Assembly: GCA_036340215.1 (NCBI GenBank)
Contig: JAYYZF010000035.1
Coordinates: forward strand, 1-17,936
Reading direction: 5' to 3'
Source of the DNA: JABJPE01 sp036340215
Lineage (GTDB): Bacteria > Pseudomonadota > Gammaproteobacteria > Comchoanobacterales > Comchoanobacteraceae
DNA: 17,936 bases
Position numbers and translations under genes: made by a program. The notes beneath the pieces were generated by a model, which saw nothing but the letters and a program-made list of their open reading frames with translations, was not told the DNA's origin and did not search any database. This document shows positions 8,158-15,695 of the stretch, piece by piece; position 1 is the stretch's first letter, and every line of letters begins with the position of its first letter.

Positions 8158-8443
8158 ATCTTTCAATCCTTGATTTTAGTTTATTCCCTGCTCTAAATGT
8201 CACAACTCTCCTTTTTGAGATAGGAGTAGGTTTCCCTGTCCTAGGGTTCCTTCCTGGTCTCTCAGCCTTATCTAGAAGGTCAAAGTTACCAAAACCAGAT
8301 ATCTTTACAACCTCACCTCTCCCTAGTGTGTTGATTATTGCCATAAACGTTTGTTCAACTATTTTTTCTGAATCTACTTTACTAAGACCGGTAGTCATAC
8401 AAATTGATTCAGCTATTTTTTGTTTTGTTAAAGTTTCTGACAT
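8117..8443 (-). CDS. ihfA: Integration host factor subunit alpha
   Basis: The alpha subunit of IHF, a heterodimeric DNA-bending nucleoid protein that works with IHF-beta (not in this window). The 108 residues match the family: the helical body GLSKVDSEKIVEQTF, the core ISGFGNFDLLDKAERPGRNP (about 48-67) and the DNA-clasping beta arm RPGRNPRTGKPTPI with its intercalating proline region (about 62-75). VVTFRAGNKLKSRIE follows. A slightly long acidic/basic tail trails the last helix. The start ATG overlaps the pheT stop (TAATG), and its GAGG Shine-Dalgarno lies within the last pheT codons, so ihfA is translationally coupled to pheT. The pheT-ihfA pairing is standard in gammaproteobacteria. Confidence 0.97.
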   Translation of the reverse strand: MSETLTKQKIAESICMTTGLSKVDSEKIVEQTFMAIINTLGRGEVVKISGFGNFDLLDKAERPGRNPRTGKPTPISKRRVVTFRAGNKLKSRIERYDGSKHTKEDTKD

Positions 8444-10812
8444 TATACCCTCACATATATGTTTGCTTGTTCCAATCTACTGGTTATCGACTCAATAATT
8501 ATGTTTACATCATTATCATGGAGCGTATTAGTATCATGTTGAAAAACTAACGAAATTGCAAGACTTTTTTCCCCTTTTTTCATATTATCGTCCTGATATA
8601 CATCGAATAAGCTTACTTCTTTTAACAATTTTTTATCGGTATTTTTTATTATTGTATAGATTTCTTGGAACGTAATGTCAGGTGGACATAGCAAAGATAA
8701 ATCTCTTTTAATCTTTGGCTGATTTGAATAGTTGGTATGTCTCAAACCTTCGGTGTTAATAAAATATTTTAAGTCAAACTCAAAAATTATAGTTTGTTCT
8801 GGCAACTTGTAATTACTTAAAACTTTAGGATGAACAACAGCAATCTTTCCTATTACATCATTACCCAAAATTATATTTGCGGACATACCCGGATGGTAGC
8901 CCTGAATTGTACAACTGTGGAATTTAGGGTGTAAATTAAGCTTATGAAAAACACTTTCCAAAATTCCTTTTGCGTCAAAGAAATCAGTTTTTACCTCAGC
9001 TTCACGCCATGATTGTGGTAACTTTTGCCCAACAAAAATAGCTGCAATTTTATTTATCGCTTGACCACTTTTTAAAAAACACTGACCTACTTCAAAAAGC
9101 CTAAAACTTGTTTTTTGCCTACTGTAATTATGAGATGCAACCTTTAGCAAACCTGACACAAGAGTCTCTCTCATGTACTCCATATTTTTAGATATAGGAT
9201 TAATCAACTTTAGGGCTTCATCAGCACTATTGAAGTTAAGATAATCTTGCTCAGATATAAAACTATAACTTATCACCTCACGCAAACTGTTAGCAGCTAA
9301 GAAGTCTTTTAACATTTCAACATTTTGATCTTTACTGACTCGGACTGAACGTGCTTCAAACTTCAGGTTCAATGGAGTTTTTGGAATATTTGCATAACCT
9401 ATTAGACGCAAGGCTTCCTCAATATAATCCACTGCAATATTCAAGTCTGATCGCCATGCTGGTGGCTCTAGGGTCCAGACATCATTTTTGACTGTACTCT
9501 TTATACCAATTTTACTAAAAAATTTAGTGAGCTCATTAATGGATGGGCTTAGACCTAAAACCTTGTTAATATCGCCATGGAGCAATGTAGTAATATTTGG
9601 GCTAATATTTTCACCAAATAACTCTATCCCATTAACATATTCTCCACCGACTATGTCTAGTAACTCATGGACAAGAACATTTCTCATCTCTATTGTGTTT
9701 GAGTAATCAATACCTCTTTCAAAGCGATACGCTGAATCTGAGTTAAGCTTAAACTTACGGCAAGCTTTAGCGATAGATTTCGGTGAAAAACAAGCGCTCT
9801 CAACGAAAATATTCTTTGTATTTTCAGTTACAGCAACAGATAAGGCCCCCATAACACCGGCAATTGCTACTATTTTTTTAGAGTCGGCTATAACTAGAAT
9901 ATCATCATCTAATTCTAGGGTTTCTCCAGTAAGTATCTTTATTTTTTCACCAGACTTAGCGTAACGTACACAAATATCACCCTCGAGAAGGTCAGCATCA
10001 AAGATGTGAAATGGCTGGCCATATTCAAACATGAGATAGTTTGCGGTATCAACAGCTGTATTAATTAAACCTACATCAATTTTTTCTAAACAATCTTTTA
10101 TAAACTGCTTATTTTCTGACCTGATATCAACGTTTTTTATGAACGCGCCACTGTATACTCTAACATCAGTGGTAGCAGTGATACTTACTTTGAATGGTAA
10201 ATCACTAGTTGCCGCTGCTAGTGGTTTTGAATCTATCTTCGTTAGCATTTTCGCATCTGAAAATGCTACAAGCTCCCTTGCGATACCCTTTACCGATAAG
10301 CAATCTCCTCGATTAGGAGTAACATCGAAGTCAAATAAAACATCATCTAAATCTAAATGTTCTATTATATCTACTCCAAGATTCGTACTATCCTTGAGAT
10401 GCATAATACCTTTTTCAGGGAAATTTAACCCAAGCTCCTTACCTGAACACAACATGCCCTCGGAATATACACCTCTAAGTTTAGACTTTTTTATTTTTAT
10501 ATTGTTAGGTAATCTTGCACCCACAGTAGCTACGGCGACATAGATACCAGATCTCACCGTACTACAGCCGCAGACGATACTGAGCCTTACGCCAGAACCA
10601 ACCTCAACGTCGCATATATTTAACCTAGTTGCATCTGGGTGCTTTGATACAGCATGTACGTATCCGGTTACAACTCCAGTTACATCAGGCTTTAAATTTA
10701 TAATTTCGTCAAGCTCAAGACCCGCATTTGTTAGAATATTTCCTATTTCATCGCTTGTTTGTTCAGTAAAAACAAATCGCTCGAGCCATCTTTTGGTAAC
10801 CTTCATTCCCAT
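8443..10812 (-). CDS. pheT: Phenylalanyl-tRNA synthetase beta subunit
   Basis: The large subunit of the (alpha-beta)2 enzyme charging tRNA-Phe; it carries tRNA binding and editing of misacylated Tyr-tRNA-Phe. At 789 residues it is full length. Domains in order: an EMAP-II-like tRNA-binding domain (about 42-155, with GYVHAVSKHPDATRLNICDV), a B3/B4 editing domain (about 215-385), a B5 domain (about 400-470), the catalytic-like core (about 475-690) and a C-terminal ferredoxin-fold anticodon-binding domain (about 697-789, QPKIKRDLSLLC to RLEQANIYVRV). The chosen ATG has AGG 6 bases upstream; a second ATG two codons on is possible. It lies 21 bases after pheS and overlaps ihfA by 1 base. No phenylalanine-rich leader peptide of the pheM attenuator type was seen ahead of pheS. 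Confidence 0.97.
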   Translation of the reverse strand: MGMKVTKRWLERFVFTEQTSDEIGNILTNAGLELDEIINLKPDVTGVVTGYVHAVSKHPDATRLNICDVEVGSGVRLSIVCGCSTVRSGIYVAVATVGARLPNNIKIKKSKLRGVYSEGMLCSGKELGLNFPEKGIMHLKDSTNLGVDIIEHLDLDDVLFDFDVTPNRGDCLSVKGIARELVAFSDAKMLTKIDSKPLAAATSDLPFKVSITATTDVRVYSGAFIKNVDIRSENKQFIKDCLEKIDVGLINTAVDTANYLMFEYGQPFHIFDADLLEGDICVRYAKSGEKIKILTGETLELDDDILVIADSKKIVAIAGVMGALSVAVTENTKNIFVESACFSPKSIAKACRKFKLNSDSAYRFERGIDYSNTIEMRNVLVHELLDIVGGEYVNGIELFGENISPNITTLLHGDINKVLGLSPSINELTKFFSKIGIKSTVKNDVWTLEPPAWRSDLNIAVDYIEEALRLIGYANIPKTPLNLKFEARSVRVSKDQNVEMLKDFLAANSLREVISYSFISEQDYLNFNSADEALKLINPISKNMEYMRETLVSGLLKVASHNYSRQKTSFRLFEVGQCFLKSGQAINKIAAIFVGQKLPQSWREAEVKTDFFDAKGILESVFHKLNLHPKFHSCTIQGYHPGMSANIILGNDVIGKIAVVHPKVLSNYKLPEQTIIFEFDLKYFINTEGLRHTNYSNQPKIKRDLSLLCPPDITFQEIYTIIKNTDKKLLKEVSLFDVYQDDNMKKGEKSLAISLVFQHDTNTLHDNDVNIIIESITSRLEQANIYVRV

Positions 10813-10833
10813 ATTAAACCTGTCTGAGTGTAA

Positions 10834-11841
10834 CTAAAACTGCGCCAAAAAATCTATATCGTTCTCAAAAAAGAGACGTAGATCATTAATTCCGTACTTT
10901 AACATTGCCAAACGATCAATACCAACACCAAAGGCATAACCTCTATACTTTTCAGGATCTATTTTTACGTGCTTAAAAACATTTGGATGCACCATTCCAC
11001 ATCCCATTACTTCTAACCAAGGACTGTCTTTTGCCATTCTAATATCAACCTCAGCAGACGGCTCTGTGAATGGGAAGTATGATGGGCGGAACCTTACTTC
11101 AATCTTTCTTTGAAAGAAGATACTAAAAAAATTATCAATTAGTGATTTTAATTCAAGAAAATTACATGTTTCAGAAACCACAAGCCCCTCCAACTGGTGA
11201 AACATTGGGGAATGAGTTGGGTCTGAATCACACCTGTAAACTTTGCCTAACGATAACATAGAAAGAGGAGGATGCTCAGCAAGCATAGTATGAATTTGTG
11301 CAGGTGAGGTGTGAGTCCTTAACAGTCTATCACCTGAGAAATAAAAAGTGTCATGCATTGCTCTTGCAGGATGAAGTTCATCTATGTTAAGTGCTGTGAA
11401 ATTATGGAAGTCATCTTCAATTTCTGAGCCAGAAACAGAGCTAAATCCATATGAACTGAATATAGATACCAAATCTCTTACTGCTAATGTTATAGGATGT
11501 AAACTTCCACTCACCACGTTAGTACCGGGCAGTGTGACATCTATTTTATCTTGTTTTAACTTTACTTCTAGCTCACAGTCAGCATGGTAGTCTTTTGCCT
11601 CAGTTAAAGCTGACATAACATTGACTTTTGCTATATTAATTGCTCTTCCAAGTTCCTTTCTCTCGGCCACGGGAGCTTTGACAATGTCACGGAGCAAGCA
11701 AGTTAGATCGCCTGACTTGCCTAGGTATTTAACTCGTATTAGTTCTACTTGCTGAAGGCTACTGGCGTTTTTGATGTCTGCAAGTGCATTTTTTTCTAAC
11801 TCAGTTGCCTGAAGAATAATATCTTTCACAGCATCATCCAT
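10834..11841 (-). CDS. pheS: Phenylalanyl-tRNA synthetase alpha subunit
   Basis: The catalytic class II subunit that activates phenylalanine and transfers it to tRNA-Phe, working with PheT encoded directly downstream. The 335 residues begin with the coiled-coil arm that contacts tRNA (about 1-90). The class II core follows with HPARAMHDTF, the motif 2 region FRPSYFPFTEPSAEVDI, the substrate-pocket segment GCGMVHPNV and motif 3 GVGIDRLAMLKYGI (from about 305). The start ATG lies 16 bases after the rplT stop. No convincing Shine-Dalgarno precedes it, so translation may depend on ribosomes finishing rplT. Confidence 0.97.
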   Translation of the reverse strand: MDDAVKDIILQATELEKNALADIKNASSLQQVELIRVKYLGKSGDLTCLLRDIVKAPVAERKELGRAINIAKVNVMSALTEAKDYHADCELEVKLKQDKIDVTLPGTNVVSGSLHPITLAVRDLVSIFSSYGFSSVSGSEIEDDFHNFTALNIDELHPARAMHDTFYFSGDRLLRTHTSPAQIHTMLAEHPPLSMLSLGKVYRCDSDPTHSPMFHQLEGLVVSETCNFLELKSLIDNFFSIFFQRKIEVRFRPSYFPFTEPSAEVDIRMAKDSPWLEVMGCGMVHPNVFKHVKIDPEKYRGYAFGVGIDRLAMLKYGINDLRLFFENDIDFLAQF

Positions 11842-11857
11842 ATATAGTGTGGTGTTA

Positions 11858-12208
11858 CTACAGAGCTTTTACCTTGTCGACTAAGCCCATAAATACAGAG
11901 TTGTCTTGTACTGCTATTTCAGCTAGCATCTTTCTATTTAGATCTATATTTAAGACTTTAAGCCCATGAATAAACTCACTATAGCTAATACCTGCTTGCT
12001 TGCAGGCAGCTGAAATTCTAACAATCCACAAAGAGCGCATTACTCTTTTCTTTACACGTCTATCACGATACGAGTACTGACCTGCCTTTATAACAGCCTG
12101 CTTAGCAACTCTATATACTCTACTACGTGCACCATAGTAACCTTTTGCTTTCTTTAATATTTTTTTGTGTTTTCTTTTAGCAACAACACCACGCTTTACT
12201 CTAGCCAT
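11858..12208 (-). CDS. rplT: 50S ribosomal protein L20
   Basis: An rRNA-binding protein needed early in large-subunit assembly. The 116 residues match the family throughout: ARVKRG at the start, the very basic N-terminal arm KRKHKKILKKAKGYYGARS, then SYRDRRVKKRVMRSLWIVRI, and the globular C-terminal part with FIHGLKVLNIDLNRKMLAEIA. GAGG lies 7 bases before the ATG. It follows rpmI by 13 bases. In E. coli L20 represses translation of rpmI-rplT by binding the mRNA; whether that happens here is not visible from sequence alone. Confidence 0.98.
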   Translation of the reverse strand: MARVKRGVVAKRKHKKILKKAKGYYGARSRVYRVAKQAVIKAGQYSYRDRRVKKRVMRSLWIVRISAACKQAGISYSEFIHGLKVLNIDLNRKMLAEIAVQDNSVFMGLVDKVKAL

Positions 12209-12221
12209 TTAAAAACCTCAT

Positions 12222-12422
12222 CTACTTCTGCTTTAACATTCTAAGCACCATGCTCTTTTCACAAGAGCTAACTGAGTTAACTGCAACTCTAAGCCTTCTT
12301 TTTCTGCCTTTTGCTTTCTTTGTTAAAATATGATTCCTATTTGCAGCACGACGTTTTATCCTACCACTTTTTGAAACTTTAAAGCGTTTAGACGCCCCTT
12401 TTATAGTTTTCATTTTTGCCAT
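12222..12422 (-). CDS. rpmI: 50S ribosomal protein L35
   Basis: A small, highly basic large-subunit protein of 66 residues, the usual size. It starts MAKMKTIKGASKRFKVSKSG and continues with the RRAANRNHILTKK and GRKRRLR segments typical of L35. The start ATG has GAGG about 10 bases upstream. It sits between infC and rplT in the classic IF3-L35-L20 order. The roughly 87 bases between infC and rpmI hold a possible hairpin, described separately, where an L20-type autoregulatory site would be expected. Confidence 0.97.
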   Translation of the reverse strand: MAKMKTIKGASKRFKVSKSGRIKRRAANRNHILTKKAKGRKRRLRVAVNSVSSCEKSMVLRMLKQK

Positions 12423-12509
12423 TTCTGCATATCCTCTGACTTTAAAAATAAGTTATACACTTTGCAGCCTGTATTCTCGACTTTTCCATACGTAAAGTCA
12501 ACAATAATT

Positions 12510-13022
12510 TCAACTTTTTCTGGGAGAAACAACCATGTATAGTTGTTTACCTTCTTGAGAAGCTGGTTGTTCAATATCTGCAAGCTCGTGTAACGCCTGC
12601 TCAACTCTGTCTAAAATTACCCCACCCAGATCTCTGTGTTGCATTTCTCTTCCTCTAAAAATCACAGTCACTTTGACGCGATGACCAACCTCTATGAAGG
12701 AAGAAATTTTCTTAAGTTTTATGTTGAAGTCACCAACATCTGTGTTAGGTCTAAATTTAATTTCTTTTAATGTGACCTTAGTCTTTTTTCCTGAGTTCAC
12801 CTGTTTTTTCTTATGATAAACTAACTTCCCATAATCCATAACTCTGCATACAGGGGGATTAGAGTTTGGTGACACTTCTACTAAATCTAGACCTGCATCT
12901 TTTGCTACTTGCAGAGCTTCTTCAATTGAAACTAGACCATGTTGTGTTGCTTTTTCATCAACTAATCTTACCTGAGAACAAGTAATGCTCTCATTAATTC
13001 TCATTTTTTTACTTTTACTCAC
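12510..13022 (-). CDS. infC: Translation initiation factor IF-3
   Basis: Binds the 30S subunit, prevents premature 50S joining and checks start-codon/initiator-tRNA pairing. The 170 residues have the normal two-domain layout: an N-domain (about 1-78, with RINESI, VRLVD, DLVEVSPNSNPPVCRVMDYGK), a lysine-rich linker, and a C-domain (about 85-170, with KEIKFRPNT, FRGREMQHRDLG and a VVSPRK ending). The start is taken as GTG at 13022, with AGGGG about 4 bases upstream. An ATG six codons later is too far from that signal. Many gammaproteobacteria start infC at AUU or another rare codon for autoregulation; none is placed correctly here. It lies 45 bases after thrS, in the same frame as thrS but separated by its TAG. 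Confidence 0.95.
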   Translation of the reverse strand: MSKSKKMRINESITCSQVRLVDEKATQHGLVSIEEALQVAKDAGLDLVEVSPNSNPPVCRVMDYGKLVYHKKKQVNSGKKTKVTLKEIKFRPNTDVGDFNIKLKKISSFIEVGHRVKVTVIFRGREMQHRDLGGVILDRVEQALHELADIEQPASQEGKQLYMVVSPRKS

Positions 13023-13067
13023 TGTGCCCCTTTTATTGATATTAAACTTTAAATATAATTCACAAAT

Positions 13068-14954
13068 CTATGATATTAGCGCGACAAAATCATCGAAGCT
13101 CATTGCTGAAACCTTCTTTTCAGTTCTTGTTCTCACCGCAACCTGGCCACTTGCCATTTCCCGATCGCCGCATACAAGAATGTATGGCACCCTTTGCATG
13201 CTATGCTCACGAATCTTATAACTTATATTTTCATTACGCAAATCTGTTTTAACTCTGTAACCAATATTATTTAATTTCTTAGCTAATCCAGAGGCATATT
13301 CTATCTGATTCGTCGATATATTAGCAACAACTATCTGAAGTGGTGCGAGCCAGAACGGCAAAGACCCCGCATTTTCTTCAAGAAGTATACCAAAAAATCT
13401 CTCAATAGACCCTAAAACAGCACGATGAAGCATTACAGGTACTTTCTTAGAATTATCGCTGTCTATGTATGAGCAACCTAGTCTCTTTGGCATTGAAAAA
13501 TCAAGCTGAATAGTCCCACACTGCCAAACCCTTGATAGGCAATCTTTTAAAGAAAATTCCAGCTTTGGACCATAAAAAGCGCCCTCACCAGGCATTACTT
13601 CCCACTCCAGACCTTTATCTTGGAGCGCCCTTTCTAATGCCAACTCAGCTTTATCCCAGTCCTCTTCAGAACCAACTCTTTTCTCGGGTCTTGTCGATAG
13701 TTTGATCGCAATATTTTGAAAACCGAAGTGGCTGTATATTTCAAAAACTTGATTAATAAAATTATTTACCTCAGGCTGGATCTGATCCTCTGTACAGAAA
13801 ATATGCCCATCATCCTGCACAAAATTACGCACTCTCATAATACCATGTAGCGATCCGGATTGCTCCTTCCTATGACAACAACCGAATTCAGAAAATCTGA
13901 CAGGGAGATCTTTATAGCTTCTAAGCCCTTTGTTAAAAACTTGAATATGTCCAGGACAATTCATCGGCTTTACAGCTAAATCCTTATCGTCACATTGAGT
14001 TACGTACATGTTTTCTTGAAATTTATCCCAATGACCAGACTTTTGCCATAAGGATTTATCAAGGATAAGAGGGGTGCATATTTCTTTGTAACCGTATTCT
14101 TTATTCACTTTTCTGACGTAGTCGATTATCAATTGATATACTAACCAGCCATCTGGATGCCAGAATATCATTCCTGGTCCTTCTTCCTGGAGATGAAACA
14201 AATCTAACTTTTGCCCAAGTTTTCTGTGATCGCGCTTTTTCGCCTCCTCTATTCTAAACAAGTAATCTTTCAGATCTTTCTTATTATTCCATGCTGTACC
14301 GTAGATACGCTGCAACATCGGGTTATCGCTATTACCTCTCCAATAGGCGCCTGCCAACTTTGTAAGCTTAAACGAGCCAAGGAAGCTGGTATTCGGGACA
14401 TGCGGGCCACGACACAAATCAGTAAAGTCGCCTTGCTTGTATGTTGATAGTGTTTCACTGGCACCAATATCCTTGATTATGTCGCACTTGTAGTCTTCTC
14501 CTAGCGAATTAAAGTAGTTCATAGCATCATCATAAGAGATTACATCTCTAACTATATCTATCTTTTCTTCAACTAATTCGGCCATCCTTTCTTCAATTTT
14601 TTCTAGATCAGCTTCGTTAAATCCTGCTGGATAATGAAAATCATAGTAAAAACCATCTTCAATAACAGGACCAATAGTTACCTGAGCCTGAGGATACAAC
14701 TGCTTAACCGCTTGTGCCATAAGATGAGCTGTAGAATGCCTAATAATCTCTAAGCCCTCTTTGTCTTTAGCGGTAATGATTCTGAACTTTGAATCTTCGG
14801 TTATAAGGGTAGAAGAATCTACAATCTTACCATTGACTTCAGCAGCCAACATGGCCTTGCTTAGGCCCTCTCCGATACTTGAGCAAACTTCTTTCGCAGT
14901 AAGGTGCTGCGCAAACGAGCGTGTACTGCCATCTGGCAATGTCAGTTGTATCAT
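13068..14954 (-). CDS. thrS: Threonyl-tRNA synthetase
   Basis: A class II synthetase charging tRNA-Thr and removing mischarged serine. The 628 residues cover a TGS domain (1-61), an editing domain (about 65-225) with HSTAH (His73, His77) and CRGPH (Cys181, His185), a catalytic core and a C-terminal anticodon-binding domain (about 525-628). The catalytic zinc ligands are all present: Cys333 in MNCPGH, His384 in DDGHIF and His510 in MLHRA. The RKEQSGSLHGIMRVRNF region is the class II motif 2 area. The ATG at 14954 is preceded by GGGG with a 6-base gap. tRNA-Val lies 23 bases upstream, so both probably share its promoter. I did not identify an E. coli-style tRNA-like operator in this short leader. 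Confidence 0.98.
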   Translation of the reverse strand: MIQLTLPDGSTRSFAQHLTAKEVCSSIGEGLSKAMLAAEVNGKIVDSSTLITEDSKFRIITAKDKEGLEIIRHSTAHLMAQAVKQLYPQAQVTIGPVIEDGFYYDFHYPAGFNEADLEKIEERMAELVEEKIDIVRDVISYDDAMNYFNSLGEDYKCDIIKDIGASETLSTYKQGDFTDLCRGPHVPNTSFLGSFKLTKLAGAYWRGNSDNPMLQRIYGTAWNNKKDLKDYLFRIEEAKKRDHRKLGQKLDLFHLQEEGPGMIFWHPDGWLVYQLIIDYVRKVNKEYGYKEICTPLILDKSLWQKSGHWDKFQENMYVTQCDDKDLAVKPMNCPGHIQVFNKGLRSYKDLPVRFSEFGCCHRKEQSGSLHGIMRVRNFVQDDGHIFCTEDQIQPEVNNFINQVFEIYSHFGFQNIAIKLSTRPEKRVGSEEDWDKAELALERALQDKGLEWEVMPGEGAFYGPKLEFSLKDCLSRVWQCGTIQLDFSMPKRLGCSYIDSDNSKKVPVMLHRAVLGSIERFFGILLEENAGSLPFWLAPLQIVVANISTNQIEYASGLAKKLNNIGYRVKTDLRNENISYKIREHSMQRVPYILVCGDREMASGQVAVRTRTEKKVSAMSFDDFVALIS

Positions 14955-14977
14955 AAATAACCCCAGAGCTTAAAATT

Positions 14978-15052
14978 TGGTAGGCACGAGTGGGATCGAA
15001 CCACCGACCACCACCATGTCAAGGTGGTGCTCTACCGCTGAGCTACGCGCCT
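14978..15052 (-). tRNA. tRNA-Val (anticodon GAC)
   Basis: A complete cloverleaf on the minus strand. The acceptor AGGCGCG pairs with CGTGCCT, and the D arm contains GCTCAGCGGTAGAGC. The anticodon stem CCACC/GGTGG closes the loop TTGACAT (anticodon GAC). The T arm contains GGTTCGATCCC. The discriminator A is followed by an encoded CCA, included in the coordinates, in contrast to tRNA-Pro in this window. tRNA-Val directly upstream of thrS is a known gammaproteobacterial arrangement. Confidence 0.98.
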
Positions 15053-15062
15053 AAACTCTGTT

Positions 15063-15091
15063 AACATAACAATAAATATTAACTTTTGCAA
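15063..15091 (-). promoter_or_regulatory. Sigma-70-like promoter for tRNA-Val and the downstream operon
   Basis: On the minus strand TTGCAA (15086-15091; 4 of 6 matches to TTGACA) is followed after exactly 17 bases by TATGTT (15063-15068; 4 of 6 matches to TATAAT). The predicted transcription start falls a few bases before the 5' end of tRNA-Val. This is the best promoter candidate for the whole minus-strand run, because later gaps are very short. It is a pattern match, not proof. Confidence 0.55.
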
Positions 15092-15112
15092 TCTATAAGC
15101 TATATAAAATGC

Positions 15113-15577
15113 CTACTTGGCATCCTCGTCCTTCTCATCTCCAATATCAGAGACACCCTCAGTTCTCTCATGAAACTCTTGCTGCTCCTTGGAGTCAATA
15201 GACAGAGTCGCTGTTGGACGAGCCAAAAGTCTCTTTATGCCTATGGGATATCCAGATTCTACACAGTAACCGTAAGTGCCGTTATCAACCCTGATAAGGG
15301 CCTCTTCTACTTTATGGAGAAGCTTAGTTTTCCTCTCAGTTGTTCTCAGGTTAATTTGTAAAATATCTGCATCAGATGCAAGATCAAGAGAATCTCCAAC
15401 CTCACCACTTGCTAGCATACTATTCCTTGCTTCGTTTATGTCTTTCTTCAGGTCCTCTTGCATTTTAACTAGCATATCTTTAAAAAACATGCGCTGCTGT
15501 TTTCCCATGTAATCGTCATCAGACATTTCTAACAATTCTTTCTCAGTAAGTAAATTTTCGTCCTTTGTTACTGTCAC
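15113..15577 (-). CDS. dksA: DksA/TraR-family RNA polymerase regulator lacking zinc cysteines
   Basis: DksA-like proteins enter the RNA polymerase secondary channel and, with ppGpp, reset transcription of rRNA and amino-acid genes. The 154 residues show an N-terminal helix (DDYMGKQQRMFFKDML), a coiled coil with the tip DSLDLAS (62-68, keeping the DxxDxA pattern important in E. coli DksA), RxxxR-rich return helix, and the globular end NGTYGYCVESGYPIGIKRLL then ARPTATLSIDSK. The four zinc cysteines of E. coli DksA correspond here to Cys105, Ser108, Ser126 and Ser129, so a normal zinc site cannot form. The start is GTG at 15577, because AAGGAG lies 7 bases upstream; an ATG 12 codons earlier would put that signal inside the gene. 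It resembles zinc-independent DksA forms of Alphaproteobacteria and some Gammaproteobacteria. The acidic tail is slightly long. Confidence 0.92.
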   Translation of the reverse strand: MTVTKDENLLTEKELLEMSDDDYMGKQQRMFFKDMLVKMQEDLKKDINEARNSMLASGEVGDSLDLASDADILQINLRTTERKTKLLHKVEEALIRVDNGTYGYCVESGYPIGIKRLLARPTATLSIDSKEQQEFHERTEGVSDIGDEKDEDAK

Positions 15578-15620
15578 AATATTGCTCCTTAGATTATGAT
15601 TGCAAAACTTCATGGCATAT

Positions 15621-15649
15621 TAAATACGTTTTAAAAATATTGCTAGCAA
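15621..15649 (-). promoter_or_regulatory. Possible dksA promoter
   Basis: On the minus strand TTGCTA (15644-15649) is followed after 17 bases by TATTTA (15621-15626), about 45 bases before the dksA GTG. The -35 hexamer lies within a 10-base palindrome TTGCTAGCAA (15640-15649), which could be a regulator site. The -10 is weak and the region AT-rich, so chance is a real alternative. Confidence 0.35.
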
Positions 15650-15695
15650 AAAGTTAAAAAATGTAAAAAAACTTACAAGCACTTCTGTTATATCT

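Noticed and set aside
8158..8166. TTG at 8166 as the start of the MerR-family gene
   Set aside because: It abuts the AAGGA signal with no spacing, while the ATG at 8157 has a 9-base gap.
10139..10543. A 134-codon plus-strand frame opposite pheT
   Set aside because: It is antisense to the conserved PheT tRNA-binding and early B3/B4 regions; it has no ribosome-binding site or recognisable domain.
12410..12604. A 64-codon minus-strand frame between infC and rpmI
   Set aside because: Most of it lies out of frame in the conserved end of infC and it ends just inside rpmI; no family match and no Shine-Dalgarno.
13020..13070. thrS-infC stop-codon readthrough, because infC is in frame with thrS behind a single TAG
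   Set aside because: The infC GTG has its own AGGGG signal and both proteins have normal lengths and ends; frame identity has a one-in-three chance.
15053..15112. A terminator after dksA
   Set aside because: Only a weak TATA-rich imperfect palindrome is present with no GC stem or T-run; the stretch is better explained as the tRNA-Val promoter.
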